From positions 558,001-622,000 of the forward strand of contig CAVXSO010000002.1 in assembly GCA_963764465.1 (NCBI GenBank): DNA of 64,000 nucleotides, read 5' to 3'. Within the stretch, counting starts at the first letter, position 1. Each line of letters starts with the position of its first letter. This document shows, piece after piece, positions 31,763 to 40,114 of this stretch. The notes below the pieces were generated by a model that was not told where the DNA came from, ran no database searches, and worked only from the letters and a program-made list of their open reading frames with translations. The DNA is from JAJXXT01 sp963764465 (GTDB lineage Bacteria; Pseudomonadota; Alphaproteobacteria; Acetobacterales; Acetobacteraceae). A program made the position numbers and the translations under genes.

Positions 31763-33652
31763 TCAGGCCACCAGGGGCGCGCGTTCGAGGCTGGCGCGTG
31801 CCCAGGCGGCGGCTTCGTCCTCGTCGAACAGTTCCGCGAGCTTCTTCATCATCGTGCCGCCGAGCTCCTCGGCGTCGACGATGGTGACCGCGCGGCGATA
31901 ATACCGCGTGACGTCGTGGCCGATGCCGATGGCGATGAGTTCCACCAGGTCGCGGCCCTCGATGTCGCGAATCGCCTCGCGCAGATGCTTCTCGAGGTAG
32001 TTGCCGGGATTGACCGAGAGCGTGGAGTCATCGACCGGCGCGCCGTCGGAGATCACCATCAGGATCCGCCGGTGCTCCGGCCGCGCGAGCAGGCGGCGAT
32101 AGGCCCAGAGCAGCGCCTCGCCGTCGATGTTTTCCTTGAGCAGGCCCTCGCGCAGCATCAGGCCGAGATTCTTGCGTGCGCGCCGCCAGGGTGCGTCCGC
32201 CGACTTGTAGATGATGTGGCGCAGGTCGTTGAGGCGCCCGGGGTTGCGCGGCTTGCCGTCCGCCACCCAGCGCTCGCGGCTCTGCCCGCCCTTCCAGGCG
32301 CGCGTGGTGAAGCCGAGCACCTCCACCTTCACGGCGCAGCGCTCAAGCGTGCGGGCGAGGATGTCGCCGCACATGGCGGCGACCGTGATGGGGCGGCCGC
32401 GCATCGAGCCGGAATTGTCGATCAGCAGCGTGACCACTGTGTCGCGGAACTCGGTGTCCCGCTCGCGCTTGTAGGAGAGGGCGAGCAGCGGGTTCACCAC
32501 GACGCGCGCGAGCCGGCCGGCATCGAGCAGACCCTCGTCGAGGTCGAAGTCCCAGGCGCGCTGCTGCTGCGCCAACAGGCGCCGCTGCAGGCGGTTAGCA
32601 AGCTTGGAGACCACGCCCTGGAGGTGCTGCAGCTGCTGGTCCAGCTGCTGGCGCAGGCGTGTGAGCTCGTCCGCGTCGCAGAGGTCCTCGGCCGCGATCT
32701 CCTCGTCGAAGGCGCGGGTGTAGGCGCGGTAGACGTTCTCGTTGTCGGGCAGCGGCGTGTCGCGGCGCGGCTGCGGGCCGCCGGGCCGGTCCTCACCCTC
32801 GGCCGCGGCGAGATCCTCCTCGCTGTCCTCCGCCCCCTCGTCGTCGGCGGCCTCGCCCTCCATTTCCTCGGGCTGCGCGCCGAGCATGGATTCCGCCTCG
32901 GACTGGGACTGGCCCTCGCTGTCCGGCGGGCTGTCCTGCTCGCCCGATTGCTCGGCGCCTTCCTCGCCCTCCTCGCCTTGTTCCGGTTCCGCGTCGGCCT
33001 CGGCCTCGGCGAGGTTCATCGCGGCCAGCAGACGGCGGGCGGCGCGGGCGAACTGCGTCTGGTCCGCCTGGTCGCGGGCCATTTCGTCGAGCGCCGCCTC
33101 GGCCTTGTCGCCGAGCGTGCCCCGCCAGAGGTCGAGCACGTGCTGGGCGGCCACCGGCGCCTTCGCGCCGGACATGCGTTCGCGCGCCAGCAGCGCCAGC
33201 GCGGATTCCACCGGCAGCTGGTCCTTGCGCGTCATGCGGTCGTAGCCTTCGGCCTCGCATTCCTCGGCGAGGCGCGCATTCAGGTTGGCGGCCACACCAG
33301 CCATGTGCTGCGAGCCCAGCACTTCGACGCGCGCCTGCTCCAGCGCGTCATAGACGTCGCGCGCCTCGCGGCGGGCGGGCATGCGGGCGTTGTGGACCGT
33401 GTCGTCGTGGTGGCGCAGGCGCAGCGCAAGGCTGTCCGCGGCACCGCGCAGCTTCGCCATCTCCGCCGGCGGCAGGGCACGCGTGGGCAGCGGCAGGCGC
33501 GCGCGCTTGCCGGCGAGCCCGTGCGGGCCCGGCTGGAAGGCGACCTGGACGTCGTTCTGCTGCGCGATGGCGCGCAGGGCGCCCGCCGTCGCGCGCTTGA
33601 AGTCCTCCGACCGGCCGCCGTCCTTGGCGCTGCCGCCGCTGCTGCCGCTCAT
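31763..33652 (-). CDS. cobT: cobaltochelatase subunit CobT
   Basis: 629 residues. Together with CobS it forms the AAA+ chaperone that drives CobN to insert cobalt into hydrogenobyrinic acid a,c-diamide (aerobic cobalamin pathway). The N-terminal helical region (DFKRATAGALRAIA) leads into a long Glu/Asp/Gln/Ser-rich acidic segment (about 200-275). The C-terminal von Willebrand A domain has the metal site in TLLIDNSGSMRGRPI, then VEVLGFTTRAWKGG and ILMVISDGAPVDDST. It lies 7 nt downstream of cobS. CobN is not in the window. Confidence 0.94.
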   Translation of the reverse strand: MSGSSGGSAKDGGRSEDFKRATAGALRAIAQQNDVQVAFQPGPHGLAGKRARLPLPTRALPPAEMAKLRGAADSLALRLRHHDDTVHNARMPARREARDVYDALEQARVEVLGSQHMAGVAANLNARLAEECEAEGYDRMTRKDQLPVESALALLARERMSGAKAPVAAQHVLDLWRGTLGDKAEAALDEMARDQADQTQFARAARRLLAAMNLAEAEADAEPEQGEEGEEGAEQSGEQDSPPDSEGQSQSEAESMLGAQPEEMEGEAADDEGAEDSEEDLAAAEGEDRPGGPQPRRDTPLPDNENVYRAYTRAFDEEIAAEDLCDADELTRLRQQLDQQLQHLQGVVSKLANRLQRRLLAQQQRAWDFDLDEGLLDAGRLARVVVNPLLALSYKRERDTEFRDTVVTLLIDNSGSMRGRPITVAAMCGDILARTLERCAVKVEVLGFTTRAWKGGQSRERWVADGKPRNPGRLNDLRHIIYKSADAPWRRARKNLGLMLREGLLKENIDGEALLWAYRRLLARPEHRRILMVISDGAPVDDSTLSVNPGNYLEKHLREAIRDIEGRDLVELIAIGIGHDVTRYYRRAVTIVDAEELGGTMMKKLAELFDEDEAAAWARASLERAPLVA

Positions 33653-33659
33653 CGGTCGC

Positions 33660-34670
33660 TTACGCGACCTTGCGCGGCATCACGCCGGTCGGCACCTCCT
33701 CGTTGAAGCAGCGCTGATAGTACTCCGCCACCGTGCTGCGCTCCGCCTCATCGCATTTGTTGAGGAAGGTGAGGCGGAAGGCGAAGCCGACATCGCCGAA
33801 GATGCGCTCGTTCTCCGCCCAGGTGATCACGGTGCGCGGCGACATCACGGTGCTGATGTCGCCGGCGATGAAGCCGGCGCGCGTGAGATCGGCCAGCGCC
33901 ACCATCGCCTCGATCCGCTTCTTCGCCGCCTTGTCGCCGGGGTCCATGCCCATCTTCGCCATCACGATCTCGGTCTCCTGCGCGTGCGGCAGGTAGTTGA
34001 GGGTGGCGACGATGTTCCAGCGGTCCATCTGGCCCTGATTGATCTGCTGGGTACCGTGATAGAGGCCGGTGGTGTCGCCGAGGCCCACCGTGTTGGCCGT
34101 GGAGAACAGGCGGAAGGAGGGGTGCGGGCGGATCACGCGGTTCTGGTCGAGGAGCGTCAGCTTGCCCTCGACCTCGAGCACGCGCTGGATCACGAACATC
34201 ACGTCGGGGCGGCCGGCGTCGTACTCGTCGAACACCAGCGCGCAGGCGTGCTGCAGCGCCCAGGGCAGGATGCCCTCGCGGAACTCCGTGACCTGCTTGC
34301 CGTCACGCAGCACGATCGCGTCCTTGCCGATCAGGTCGATGCGGCTGATGTGGCTGTCGAGGTTGACGCGGATGCAGGGCCAGTTGAGGCGCGCGGCGAC
34401 CTGCTCGATATGCGTCGACTTGCCGGTGCCGTGGTAGCCCTGGATCATCACGCGGCGGTTGAAGGCGAAGCCGGCGAGGATTGCCAGCGTCGTTTCGCGG
34501 TCGAACCGGTAGGCCGGGTCGATGTCGGGCACGTGCTCGGTCTTCACCGAGAAGGCCGGAACCTTCATGTCGGTGTCGATGCCGAATGCCTCGCGCGCGG
34601 AGACCTGCGTGTCGGGCAGGCTGATCTCGGCGGTGGGCCTGTTCTCGGCGATGGCGGCAACCTTGTTCAT
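33660..34670 (-). CDS. cobS: cobaltochelatase subunit CobS
   Basis: 336-residue AAA+ ATPase partner of CobT. The start at 34670 (MNKVAAIAENRPTAEISLPD) gives the family length; a far longer open frame upstream runs over the J-domain gene and is ignored. Features: VSAREAFGIDTDMKVPAFS, Walker A GYHGTGKSTHIEQ, Walker B ALVFDEYDAGRPDVMF, sensor 1 LFSTANTVGLGDTTGLYHG, and the C-terminal lid DVGFAFRLTFLNKCDEAE. It follows the J-domain gene by about 100 nt and is followed by cobT, the standard alphaproteobacterial arrangement. Confidence 0.95.
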   Translation of the reverse strand: MNKVAAIAENRPTAEISLPDTQVSAREAFGIDTDMKVPAFSVKTEHVPDIDPAYRFDRETTLAILAGFAFNRRVMIQGYHGTGKSTHIEQVAARLNWPCIRVNLDSHISRIDLIGKDAIVLRDGKQVTEFREGILPWALQHACALVFDEYDAGRPDVMFVIQRVLEVEGKLTLLDQNRVIRPHPSFRLFSTANTVGLGDTTGLYHGTQQINQGQMDRWNIVATLNYLPHAQETEIVMAKMGMDPGDKAAKKRIEAMVALADLTRAGFIAGDISTVMSPRTVITWAENERIFGDVGFAFRLTFLNKCDEAERSTVAEYYQRCFNEEVPTGVMPRKVA

Positions 34671-34771
34671 CGGCAAACGATCCTGGTGACGATCCTGGTT
34701 ATAGGGATTGCGCGGAGGATACCCCCCCGGCGATGGAATGGGAAACCCCGGTTTTCTCGATGGCCGGGCGC

Positions 34772-35350
34772 CTAGCCGGCCGGTGCCGGCGCGAGGTGCG
34801 ATCGCAGCGCCGCGTAGGCCAGGTTGATGTGCTTGAGGCGCTCCTCGGCGCCGGCGTCGTCGGGGTTGGCGTCGGGGTGGTGCTGCTTGGCCAGTTCCTT
34901 GTAGCGGGTCTTGAGGATTTCCATGGTGAGCGGCCAGGAAAGGCCGAGCGTCCGGAGCGGCTCGCGCAGCTCCGAAGGGGCGGCCTCGGCCTCGCGACGG
35001 GCGTGGGCCTGGTCGAACTCGAAGATTCGCAGCGGGTCGTTCAGCAGGGAGGCGTCGAACGAGGCGCCGAGCCGGCCGAGCGGCCAGGTCGGGCGGCCCC
35101 AGGCCGTGTCGGCGCGCAATTCGGCCTCGATCTGGCCTGGGCTCATGCCCTTGTAGTAGTCCCAGGCGGCGTTGTAGCCGCGCACGTGTTCGAGGCAGAA
35201 CCACCAGTAGTCGCGCAGGTTGCTGCGGGATTTGGGCGCGCGATACTCACCCGCGGCGGCGCAGCCCGGGATGTCGCAGGCCTGGCCCGGCGCATCGGGG
35301 TCCGGCGCGAAGGCACGCGGCCTCGACGAATGGGGTGAACGGCGTCGCAT
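34772..35350 (-). CDS. J-domain (DnaJ-like) protein
   Basis: 192 residues from the ATG at 35350 (AAAGGGCGG upstream). An N-terminal region with three cysteines (ACDIPGCAAAGEYRAPKSRS and WWFCLEHVRGYNAAWDYYKG) looks like a small metal-binding or structural module. The J domain is at the C-terminus: LGLSWPLTMEILKTRYKELA, then KQHHPDANPDD with the HPD that stimulates Hsp70, and LKHINLAYAALRSHL. This architecture, with a C-terminal J domain, is the one that sits beside bolA and cobS in many Alphaproteobacteria. The client is unknown. The gene is divergent from bolA. Confidence 0.88.
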   Translation of the reverse strand: MRRRSPHSSRPRAFAPDPDAPGQACDIPGCAAAGEYRAPKSRSNLRDYWWFCLEHVRGYNAAWDYYKGMSPGQIEAELRADTAWGRPTWPLGRLGASFDASLLNDPLRIFEFDQAHARREAEAAPSELREPLRTLGLSWPLTMEILKTRYKELAKQHHPDANPDDAGAEERLKHINLAYAALRSHLAPAPAG

Positions 35351-35441
35351 CCGCCCTTTATCACGATGCGGAAGCCTGTATGCAAACGGGGTTTTCGCAA
35401 CCCCGGCATGGGGTTGGACGAGCTTGGAGGGGGAAGTGGCC

Positions 35442-35726
35442 ATGACCTTACGGGTGGAGCGGATGGAAACGTTGCTGCGCGCGGCATTCGCGCCCTCCGT
35501 CCTCGCGATCGAGGACCAGAGCGCGCGCCACGCTGGGCACGCAGGGGCGAGCCCGGCCGGGGAGACGCATTACCGCGTCGCGATGGTCTCGGCGGCGTTC
35601 GAGGGACGCTCCCGGGTGGAGCGGCAACGGGCGGTGAACGCGGCGCTGGCGGCTGAGTTCGCGAGCGGTTTGCACGCGCTGAGCCTGGTGCTGCGTACGC
35701 CTGACGAGGCACGCAACGGTGCGTGA
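35442..35726 (+). CDS. bolA: BolA family protein
   Basis: 94 residues beginning MTLRVERMETLLRAAFAPSV. The fold signature includes the histidine-rich ARHAGHAG segment (candidate metal or [2Fe-2S] ligands when paired with a monothiol glutaredoxin), ETHYRVAMVSAAFEGRSRVE, and RQRAVNAALAAEFASGLHAL. BolA proteins act with glutaredoxins in iron-sulfur trafficking or in regulation. An alternative GTG two codons upstream (35436) is better placed after GGAGGGGGAA, so the true start may be there. The stop overlaps the amidase start by 8 nt. Divergent from the J-domain gene. Confidence 0.88.
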   Translation: MTLRVERMETLLRAAFAPSVLAIEDQSARHAGHAGASPAGETHYRVAMVSAAFEGRSRVERQRAVNAALAAEFASGLHALSLVLRTPDEARNGA

Positions 35727-37158
35727 CCAGCAGATAGTGCTGCACCGGCTTTCCGCCAAGGTGCTGTGCGGGCTGATTGCGCGACGGGAGGTCTCGCCGG
35801 TCGAGCTCATGCGCGCGGTGCTGGACCGGGCCGAGCAACTGCAGCCGGCGCTCAACTGCTTCATCACGCTCGATCGCGAGGGGGCGATGCGCGCGGCCGA
35901 GCGTGCGGAGCGCGCGGTGATGGCGGGTGAGCCGCTCGGGCTGCTGCACGGCATACCCTGCGCGGTGAAGGACCTGGTCAACACCGCGGGAATGCGCACC
36001 ACGTTCGGCTCGCTGCTCTACGAGGACAACGTGCCGGACCAGGACGCAGTGGCGGCGGCGCGGCTGCGCGCCCAGGGCGCGATCCTGTTCGGCAAGACGA
36101 CGACGCCGGAATTCGGCGCCAAATGCCTGACCGACGCGCCGCTGTTCGGGCGCACGCGCAACGCCTGGAGTGGGGCGCACACGTCGGGTGGATCGAGCGG
36201 CGGCTCCGCCGTCGCGGTCGCCAGCGGCATCGGGCCGATCGCGGTCGCGACGGACGGCGGCGGCTCCACGCGCATTCCCGCCGCCTGCAACGGCGTGGTG
36301 GGGCTGAAGCAGGGGCTGGGGACGGTCCCGCACAGCCAGGTGGCGGACGCGTTCGGCAACTACACCTACGTCACGCCGATGACGCGCACGGTGGCAGACA
36401 CCGCGCTGATGCTGCAGGCGATGGCGGGGCCGGATGACAGCGACCCGTGGTCCATCGGCGTTCCCGTGCCGGACTACGTCGCGGCGGCAGGGGGGGCGGG
36501 TGACCTGCGCGGCGTGCTGGTGCTCGCCTGCGCGGCGCCGCCTGGACGCCCGGTCTCGGCCGAGATGGCCGCGGCGTTCGGGCGCGTGCTGGCGACGCTG
36601 GAGGCGCTCGGGGCGACGGTGGAGATGTTCGACGGCGCCGGGTTCGACATCGAGCCGATCTGGCGGGCGATCAACCACACGACCTGGCGCGCCCGGTTCG
36701 CGGCGATGGCGGAGCGTGACGGCGAGCGGATGAGCCCGTCGCTGCTGAAGCAGCTGGCGCTTGCGCGCGATGTCAGCGGCGTGGAGTACCAGCAGGCCAT
36801 GTTCGACCGCGCGGCGCTGTTCCGCCGGGTGCAGGTGATGCTGCGCGACGCGGCGCTGCTGGTGACGCCGACGCTGTCGCGCGCGGCGTTGCCGATCGGG
36901 CAGGAGCTGTTCGCCCCGCTCGAGGTCGACGGGAAGCATTACGAGGATCTGCGCGGCAACTGGTTTCCGTGGACCATGCCGTTCAACCTCACCGGGCATC
37001 CGGCAATCAGTCTGCCCTGCGGCTTCACCGCGGAAGGGCTGCCGCTTGGCGTGCAGTTCGTCGGCCGCATGCGCGGCGAGGTCGAGCTGCTGCGCGCCGC
37101 GGCGCTGTTCGAGCGCGCGAACCCATGGGCCGATGCGTGGCCGGAGGAGCCCGGCTAG
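35719..37158 (+). CDS. amidase signature family enzyme
   Basis: 479 residues. The Ser-cisSer-Lys triad is Lys84 (IPCAVKDLVNT), Ser159 in HTSGGSSGGSA and the nucleophile Ser183 in TDGGGSTRIPA, with the spacing of the family (24 residues between the serines). The amide substrate cannot be assigned. It is not GatA by context, since no gatC or gatB is adjacent, and the C-terminal part resembles the general amidase group (NLTGHPAISLPCGFTAEGLP). No signal peptide. The start is a GTG that overlaps the bolA stop by 8 nt. Confidence 0.88.
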   Translation: MRDQQIVLHRLSAKVLCGLIARREVSPVELMRAVLDRAEQLQPALNCFITLDREGAMRAAERAERAVMAGEPLGLLHGIPCAVKDLVNTAGMRTTFGSLLYEDNVPDQDAVAAARLRAQGAILFGKTTTPEFGAKCLTDAPLFGRTRNAWSGAHTSGGSSGGSAVAVASGIGPIAVATDGGGSTRIPAACNGVVGLKQGLGTVPHSQVADAFGNYTYVTPMTRTVADTALMLQAMAGPDDSDPWSIGVPVPDYVAAAGGAGDLRGVLVLACAAPPGRPVSAEMAAAFGRVLATLEALGATVEMFDGAGFDIEPIWRAINHTTWRARFAAMAERDGERMSPSLLKQLALARDVSGVEYQQAMFDRAALFRRVQVMLRDAALLVTPTLSRAALPIGQELFAPLEVDGKHYEDLRGNWFPWTMPFNLTGHPAISLPCGFTAEGLPLGVQFVGRMRGEVELLRAAALFERANPWADAWPEEPG

Positions 37159-37176
37159 CCCGCCGGGGTCGCGCCG

Positions 37177-38460
37177 GTGCGGCACGCGATGCAGCGATGG
37201 CCGGGTTGGGCGAGGGCATTCGCCTGCGGCGTTCTTGTGGGCCTCGCCATCCTGGCGGGGATCGGGGCGTTGCTTGCCGTCGCGGCGCTGACGGCGCGGC
37301 CGGCGGTGTTCCTGGCCGCCGGCTGGGCGGTGTTCGCGCTCGGAACCATGCTTGCCGCATGGTTGGCCTGTCCGCCACGGTGGCGTTGGCGTGCGGCTGC
37401 GTGTTCGACCGCCGCGCTGTCCGTGATCGGTGCCGTGGCGCTGTTGCGACCAGGCCTGGCCACGGTGCCGCCGCCGCCGCCGGGCGCGGAATGGATGCGG
37501 CTGCCAGGCGGTGCCCGGCTCGCGTACCTGGAGATCCCAGCCGTCCCGCCGGCTCAGGCGACACCCGTGATCTTCCTGCACGGCGGCCCGGGGATGGCGG
37601 ACATGGCGGGCGATGCGCCCTATCTGCGCGGCCTCGCCGCCGACGGGTTCGATGTCTATCTCTATGACCAACTCGGCGTCGGCCAGTCGAGCCGGCTTGC
37701 CGATCCCGCAGATTACACGCTGGCGCGCGGTGTCGCCGATCTCGAATCGTTTCGCGAGGCGATCCATGCGCCGCGGGTGGATCTCATCGCGTATTCGTGG
37801 GGTGCCACGCTGGCATCCGCCTATCTGGCGGCGCATCCGAACCGCATCGCGAAGGTCGTGTTCGTGTCGCCCGCCGCCATGGTCGGGCAGACGGACGATC
37901 TGGTCGATTTGTTGCAGCGGCTCGACGCGCGGCATCTCTGGGCGCTGTTGCGCCAGGCGTTGGCGCCGCGTGCCGTCGTCGCCTGGATGCTGGCTCAGGT
38001 CAATCCACGCGCCGCGCACGAGTTTGCAGGCGATAGCGAGATGGACGCGCGGTTCCGCGCGATGATCGCGGCGTTCGCCCCGGCGTTCTATTGCCGTTCG
38101 CCGCCGGAGACGGGTGGCGGACATCCGGGATTCTATGCGCTCGCGATGCTGCTGCGGCCCCTGGCATCGCGCGGCATCGACGCGCGGGCGACGCTTCGCC
38201 ACCTCGCCACGCCGGCGCTGATCCTGAAGGGGCAGTGCGATTACCTGGATTGGGCGAGCGCCGTGGACTATCGCGACACGCTCGCCAATTCCCGGCTCGT
38301 GTACCTGCCGGGCGCGGGACACCGCCTGTTTGCCGAGCGGCCGCGCGCGTTCGTCGCCAGCGTCGCGGCCTTTCTCGAGGGTAAGGCCCTGCCCGTTGCG
38401 TCGGTAACAGGGGCCGCGGCGCCGCCGGGCTACGACGAACCCGTCGGCACGCCGCGGTGA
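37177..38460 (+). CDS. membrane-anchored alpha/beta hydrolase
   Basis: 427 residues. Three hydrophobic helices occupy about 15-37, 45-66 and 73-91, followed by a proline spacer (PPPPPG) and an alpha/beta hydrolase domain. HGGPGMADMAG at 135-145 is the proline-iminopeptidase-type oxyanion motif, Ser207 in AYSWGATLAS is the nucleophile, Asp in GQCDYLDW and His in PGAGHRLFAE complete the triad. The topology would place the hydrolase in cytoplasm or periplasm depending on helix count; three helices with an N-terminus inside put it outside. Substrate unknown. The start is ambiguous between GTG 37177 and ATG 37189; neither has a good ribosome binding site. Confidence 0.8.
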   Translation: MRHAMQRWPGWARAFACGVLVGLAILAGIGALLAVAALTARPAVFLAAGWAVFALGTMLAAWLACPPRWRWRAAACSTAALSVIGAVALLRPGLATVPPPPPGAEWMRLPGGARLAYLEIPAVPPAQATPVIFLHGGPGMADMAGDAPYLRGLAADGFDVYLYDQLGVGQSSRLADPADYTLARGVADLESFREAIHAPRVDLIAYSWGATLASAYLAAHPNRIAKVVFVSPAAMVGQTDDLVDLLQRLDARHLWALLRQALAPRAVVAWMLAQVNPRAAHEFAGDSEMDARFRAMIAAFAPAFYCRSPPETGGGHPGFYALAMLLRPLASRGIDARATLRHLATPALILKGQCDYLDWASAVDYRDTLANSRLVYLPGAGHRLFAERPRAFVASVAAFLEGKALPVASVTGAAAPPGYDEPVGTPR

Positions 38461-38474
38461 GGCGGTGCGGGGGG

Positions 38475-39092
38475 CTAGTCCGCTTCGCTCACCGTTTCCT
38501 TGGGGCCGGTGTAGAGATGTGGCCAGCGATCGCGCACCACCGGCCCGTCCGCGGCGTAGGCGAAGCAGGAGTTCAGCAGCCTGGCCGAGCCGTCGTCGGA
38601 GGAAGGTTGCGCCACCTGTTGGCCCGCGGCGCGCGCGGCTTCCGCCGCCGCGCGCTCGCGCCTGATGCGGACCGGCCAGAGCGTCTGAAACGCGACCGTT
38701 GCCATCTGCTGGACCAGTTCGCGCAGATGCGTGCAGCCGTCGGTGCCGTGGACGCGTGCGATCGCCTCGCGCAGGAAGCCGGCCTTGATGGTGAGGCCCG
38801 CGAGGCGCGAGAAATTCGCGGCCCCGCCGCCGCAATGGGCGAACGGGCCGAACTCCGTCACGGCCTCGCTTTTGTGGATCAGCATGCGGTCGTCGACGGT
38901 GAGGCGGAACTTCATGCCGTGCAGCTTGTCCTGCGGTCCCACCCAGCCGCGATCACGGCTCTGGAAGCCTTCGCTGCGGCGGTCGGAGAGCTCCGCCTCG
39001 ATGTCGTACAGCCCGTCCTCGCGCGCGAAGCCCTGGATCGTGATTTCGCGGGTATGGACGAGCTTTCGCGGGGCGGGGTCGCTGAGGGGCAT
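38475..39092 (-). CDS. DUF2889 domain protein
   Basis: 205 residues from the ATG at 39092. It matches the DUF2889 pattern: ITIQGFAREDGLYDIEAELS with a following DRR, MKFRLTVDDRMLIHKSEAVT, FGPFAHCGGGAANFSRLAGL, TIKAGFLREA and GTDGCTHLRELVQQMATVAF. The conserved Cys-Thr-His in GCTHL suggests metal binding or catalysis, but the family has no assigned function. No signal peptide. It lies convergent with the alpha/beta hydrolase gene (stops 14 nt apart) and follows the CinA-like gene on the same strand. A start ten codons earlier (39122) is possible. Confidence 0.83.
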   Translation of the reverse strand: MPLSDPAPRKLVHTREITIQGFAREDGLYDIEAELSDRRSEGFQSRDRGWVGPQDKLHGMKFRLTVDDRMLIHKSEAVTEFGPFAHCGGGAANFSRLAGLTIKAGFLREAIARVHGTDGCTHLRELVQQMATVAFQTLWPVRIRRERAAAEAARAAGQQVAQPSSDDGSARLLNSCFAYAADGPVVRDRWPHLYTGPKETVSEAD

Positions 39093-39158
39093 GCGCGGAA
39101 CCTGGTTGCTGCGCCGCAGCATATGGCGGCGGCGCCAGAATGGATCAAGCGAGGGGCG

Positions 39159-39917
39159 TCAGGCCGGCGGTTCGCCCTGGATCGGCTCGATGCCGAGTTC
39201 GCGGATCAGCACCGTGACCTCGGCGATCGCGGCGTCCGCCGCCGCCACGTCCGTGCCCTTGGCGACGATGGCGACGCCGTTGCCGGTCTGGCGGTAAAAC
39301 GGGTAGCTGCCGATATCGAGCTCGGGGTGGCGCGCCTGGATGGCGCCGAGCGGGGCGGCAATGCGGCCCTCGAGCAGTCCCTGGCCGTAGACGGCTCGCG
39401 AGATGACCGGTTTGCCGCCCGGCAGCGTGGGGGCGAGGGCGTCGAACATCGCCTGCATGATGCGGGGCACGCCGGCCATGACGTGCACGTTGCCGATGGT
39501 GAAGCCGGGGGCGTTGGAGACCTTGTTCTCGATCAGCGTCGAGCCGCGCGGCATCGTCGCCATGCGCTGGCGCGCGGCGTTGAACTCGCCGGGCTTGTAG
39601 GAGGCTTCCATCTTCGCCCACGCCTCCGGGTGCGGTTCCCACGGCACGCCGAATGCTTCCGCGACGCATTCGCTGGTGATGTCGTCGTGCGTCGGGCCGA
39701 TGCCACCGGTGGTGAAGACATGGTCGAAGGCGGCGCGCGCCTCGTTGACGGTGCGCACGATCACCGCGCGGTCATCGGGGATGACGCGCACCTCGCGCAG
39801 CGGCATGCCGATCTCGCCGAGGCGTGTCGCGAGGAATTTGATGTTCGCGTCCTGGGTGCGGCCGGACAGGACTTCGTTGCCGATGACGAGCAGGGCGGCG
39901 GTGGGGTTTTTGTCCAT
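39159..39917 (-). CDS. CinA N-terminal/MoaB-type molybdopterin-binding domain protein
   Basis: 252 residues from the ATG at 39917. The MoaB/Mog fold is clear: AALLVIGNEVLSGRTQDANI, VIPDDRAVIVRTVNEARAAF and the glycine-rich FTTGGIGPTHDDIT that binds the nucleotide or pterin phosphate. A PGFTIGNVHVMAGVPRIM stretch is typical of the CinA N-terminal (COG1058) domain. The C-terminal amidohydrolase domain of full CinA (NMN deamidase) is missing, which is the common short form. Members have been linked to ADP-ribose pyrophosphatase activity; whether this one has it is unknown. Upstream codons in the frame are rejected because the family motif begins right after this Met. Confidence 0.86.
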   Translation of the reverse strand: MDKNPTAALLVIGNEVLSGRTQDANIKFLATRLGEIGMPLREVRVIPDDRAVIVRTVNEARAAFDHVFTTGGIGPTHDDITSECVAEAFGVPWEPHPEAWAKMEASYKPGEFNAARQRMATMPRGSTLIENKVSNAPGFTIGNVHVMAGVPRIMQAMFDALAPTLPGGKPVISRAVYGQGLLEGRIAAPLGAIQARHPELDIGSYPFYRQTGNGVAIVAKGTDVAAADAAIAEVTVLIRELGIEPIQGEPPA

Positions 39918-40114
39918 GCGTGCTTCATTGCGTGTTTCGGGGCCGCACCGGGATAGCGCGGCTCGCGCGCCGGGGCCAGGGGCGGCGTCGGCGCGCCAGG
40001 TGCGGGGAAAGCCTGACCCGGCGCGAAATTGCGCGTGCGCGGCCACGCAGCGGCATGCCATAGGTCGGGGTATGGATCGGACGGCGGCGACGGACCGCCA
40101 CGTGGAGGCGGATC

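Noticed and set aside
31727..33706. 659-codon open frame antisense to cobT
   Set aside because: cobT on the other strand has the full metal-site and acidic-region pattern; this frame is a mirror of its codon bias.
35143..38835. 1230-codon open frame on the minus strand
   Set aside because: Antisense to the amidase and alpha/beta hydrolase genes. Its translation is Arg/Pro/His-rich without motifs, as expected for a shadow frame in high-GC DNA.
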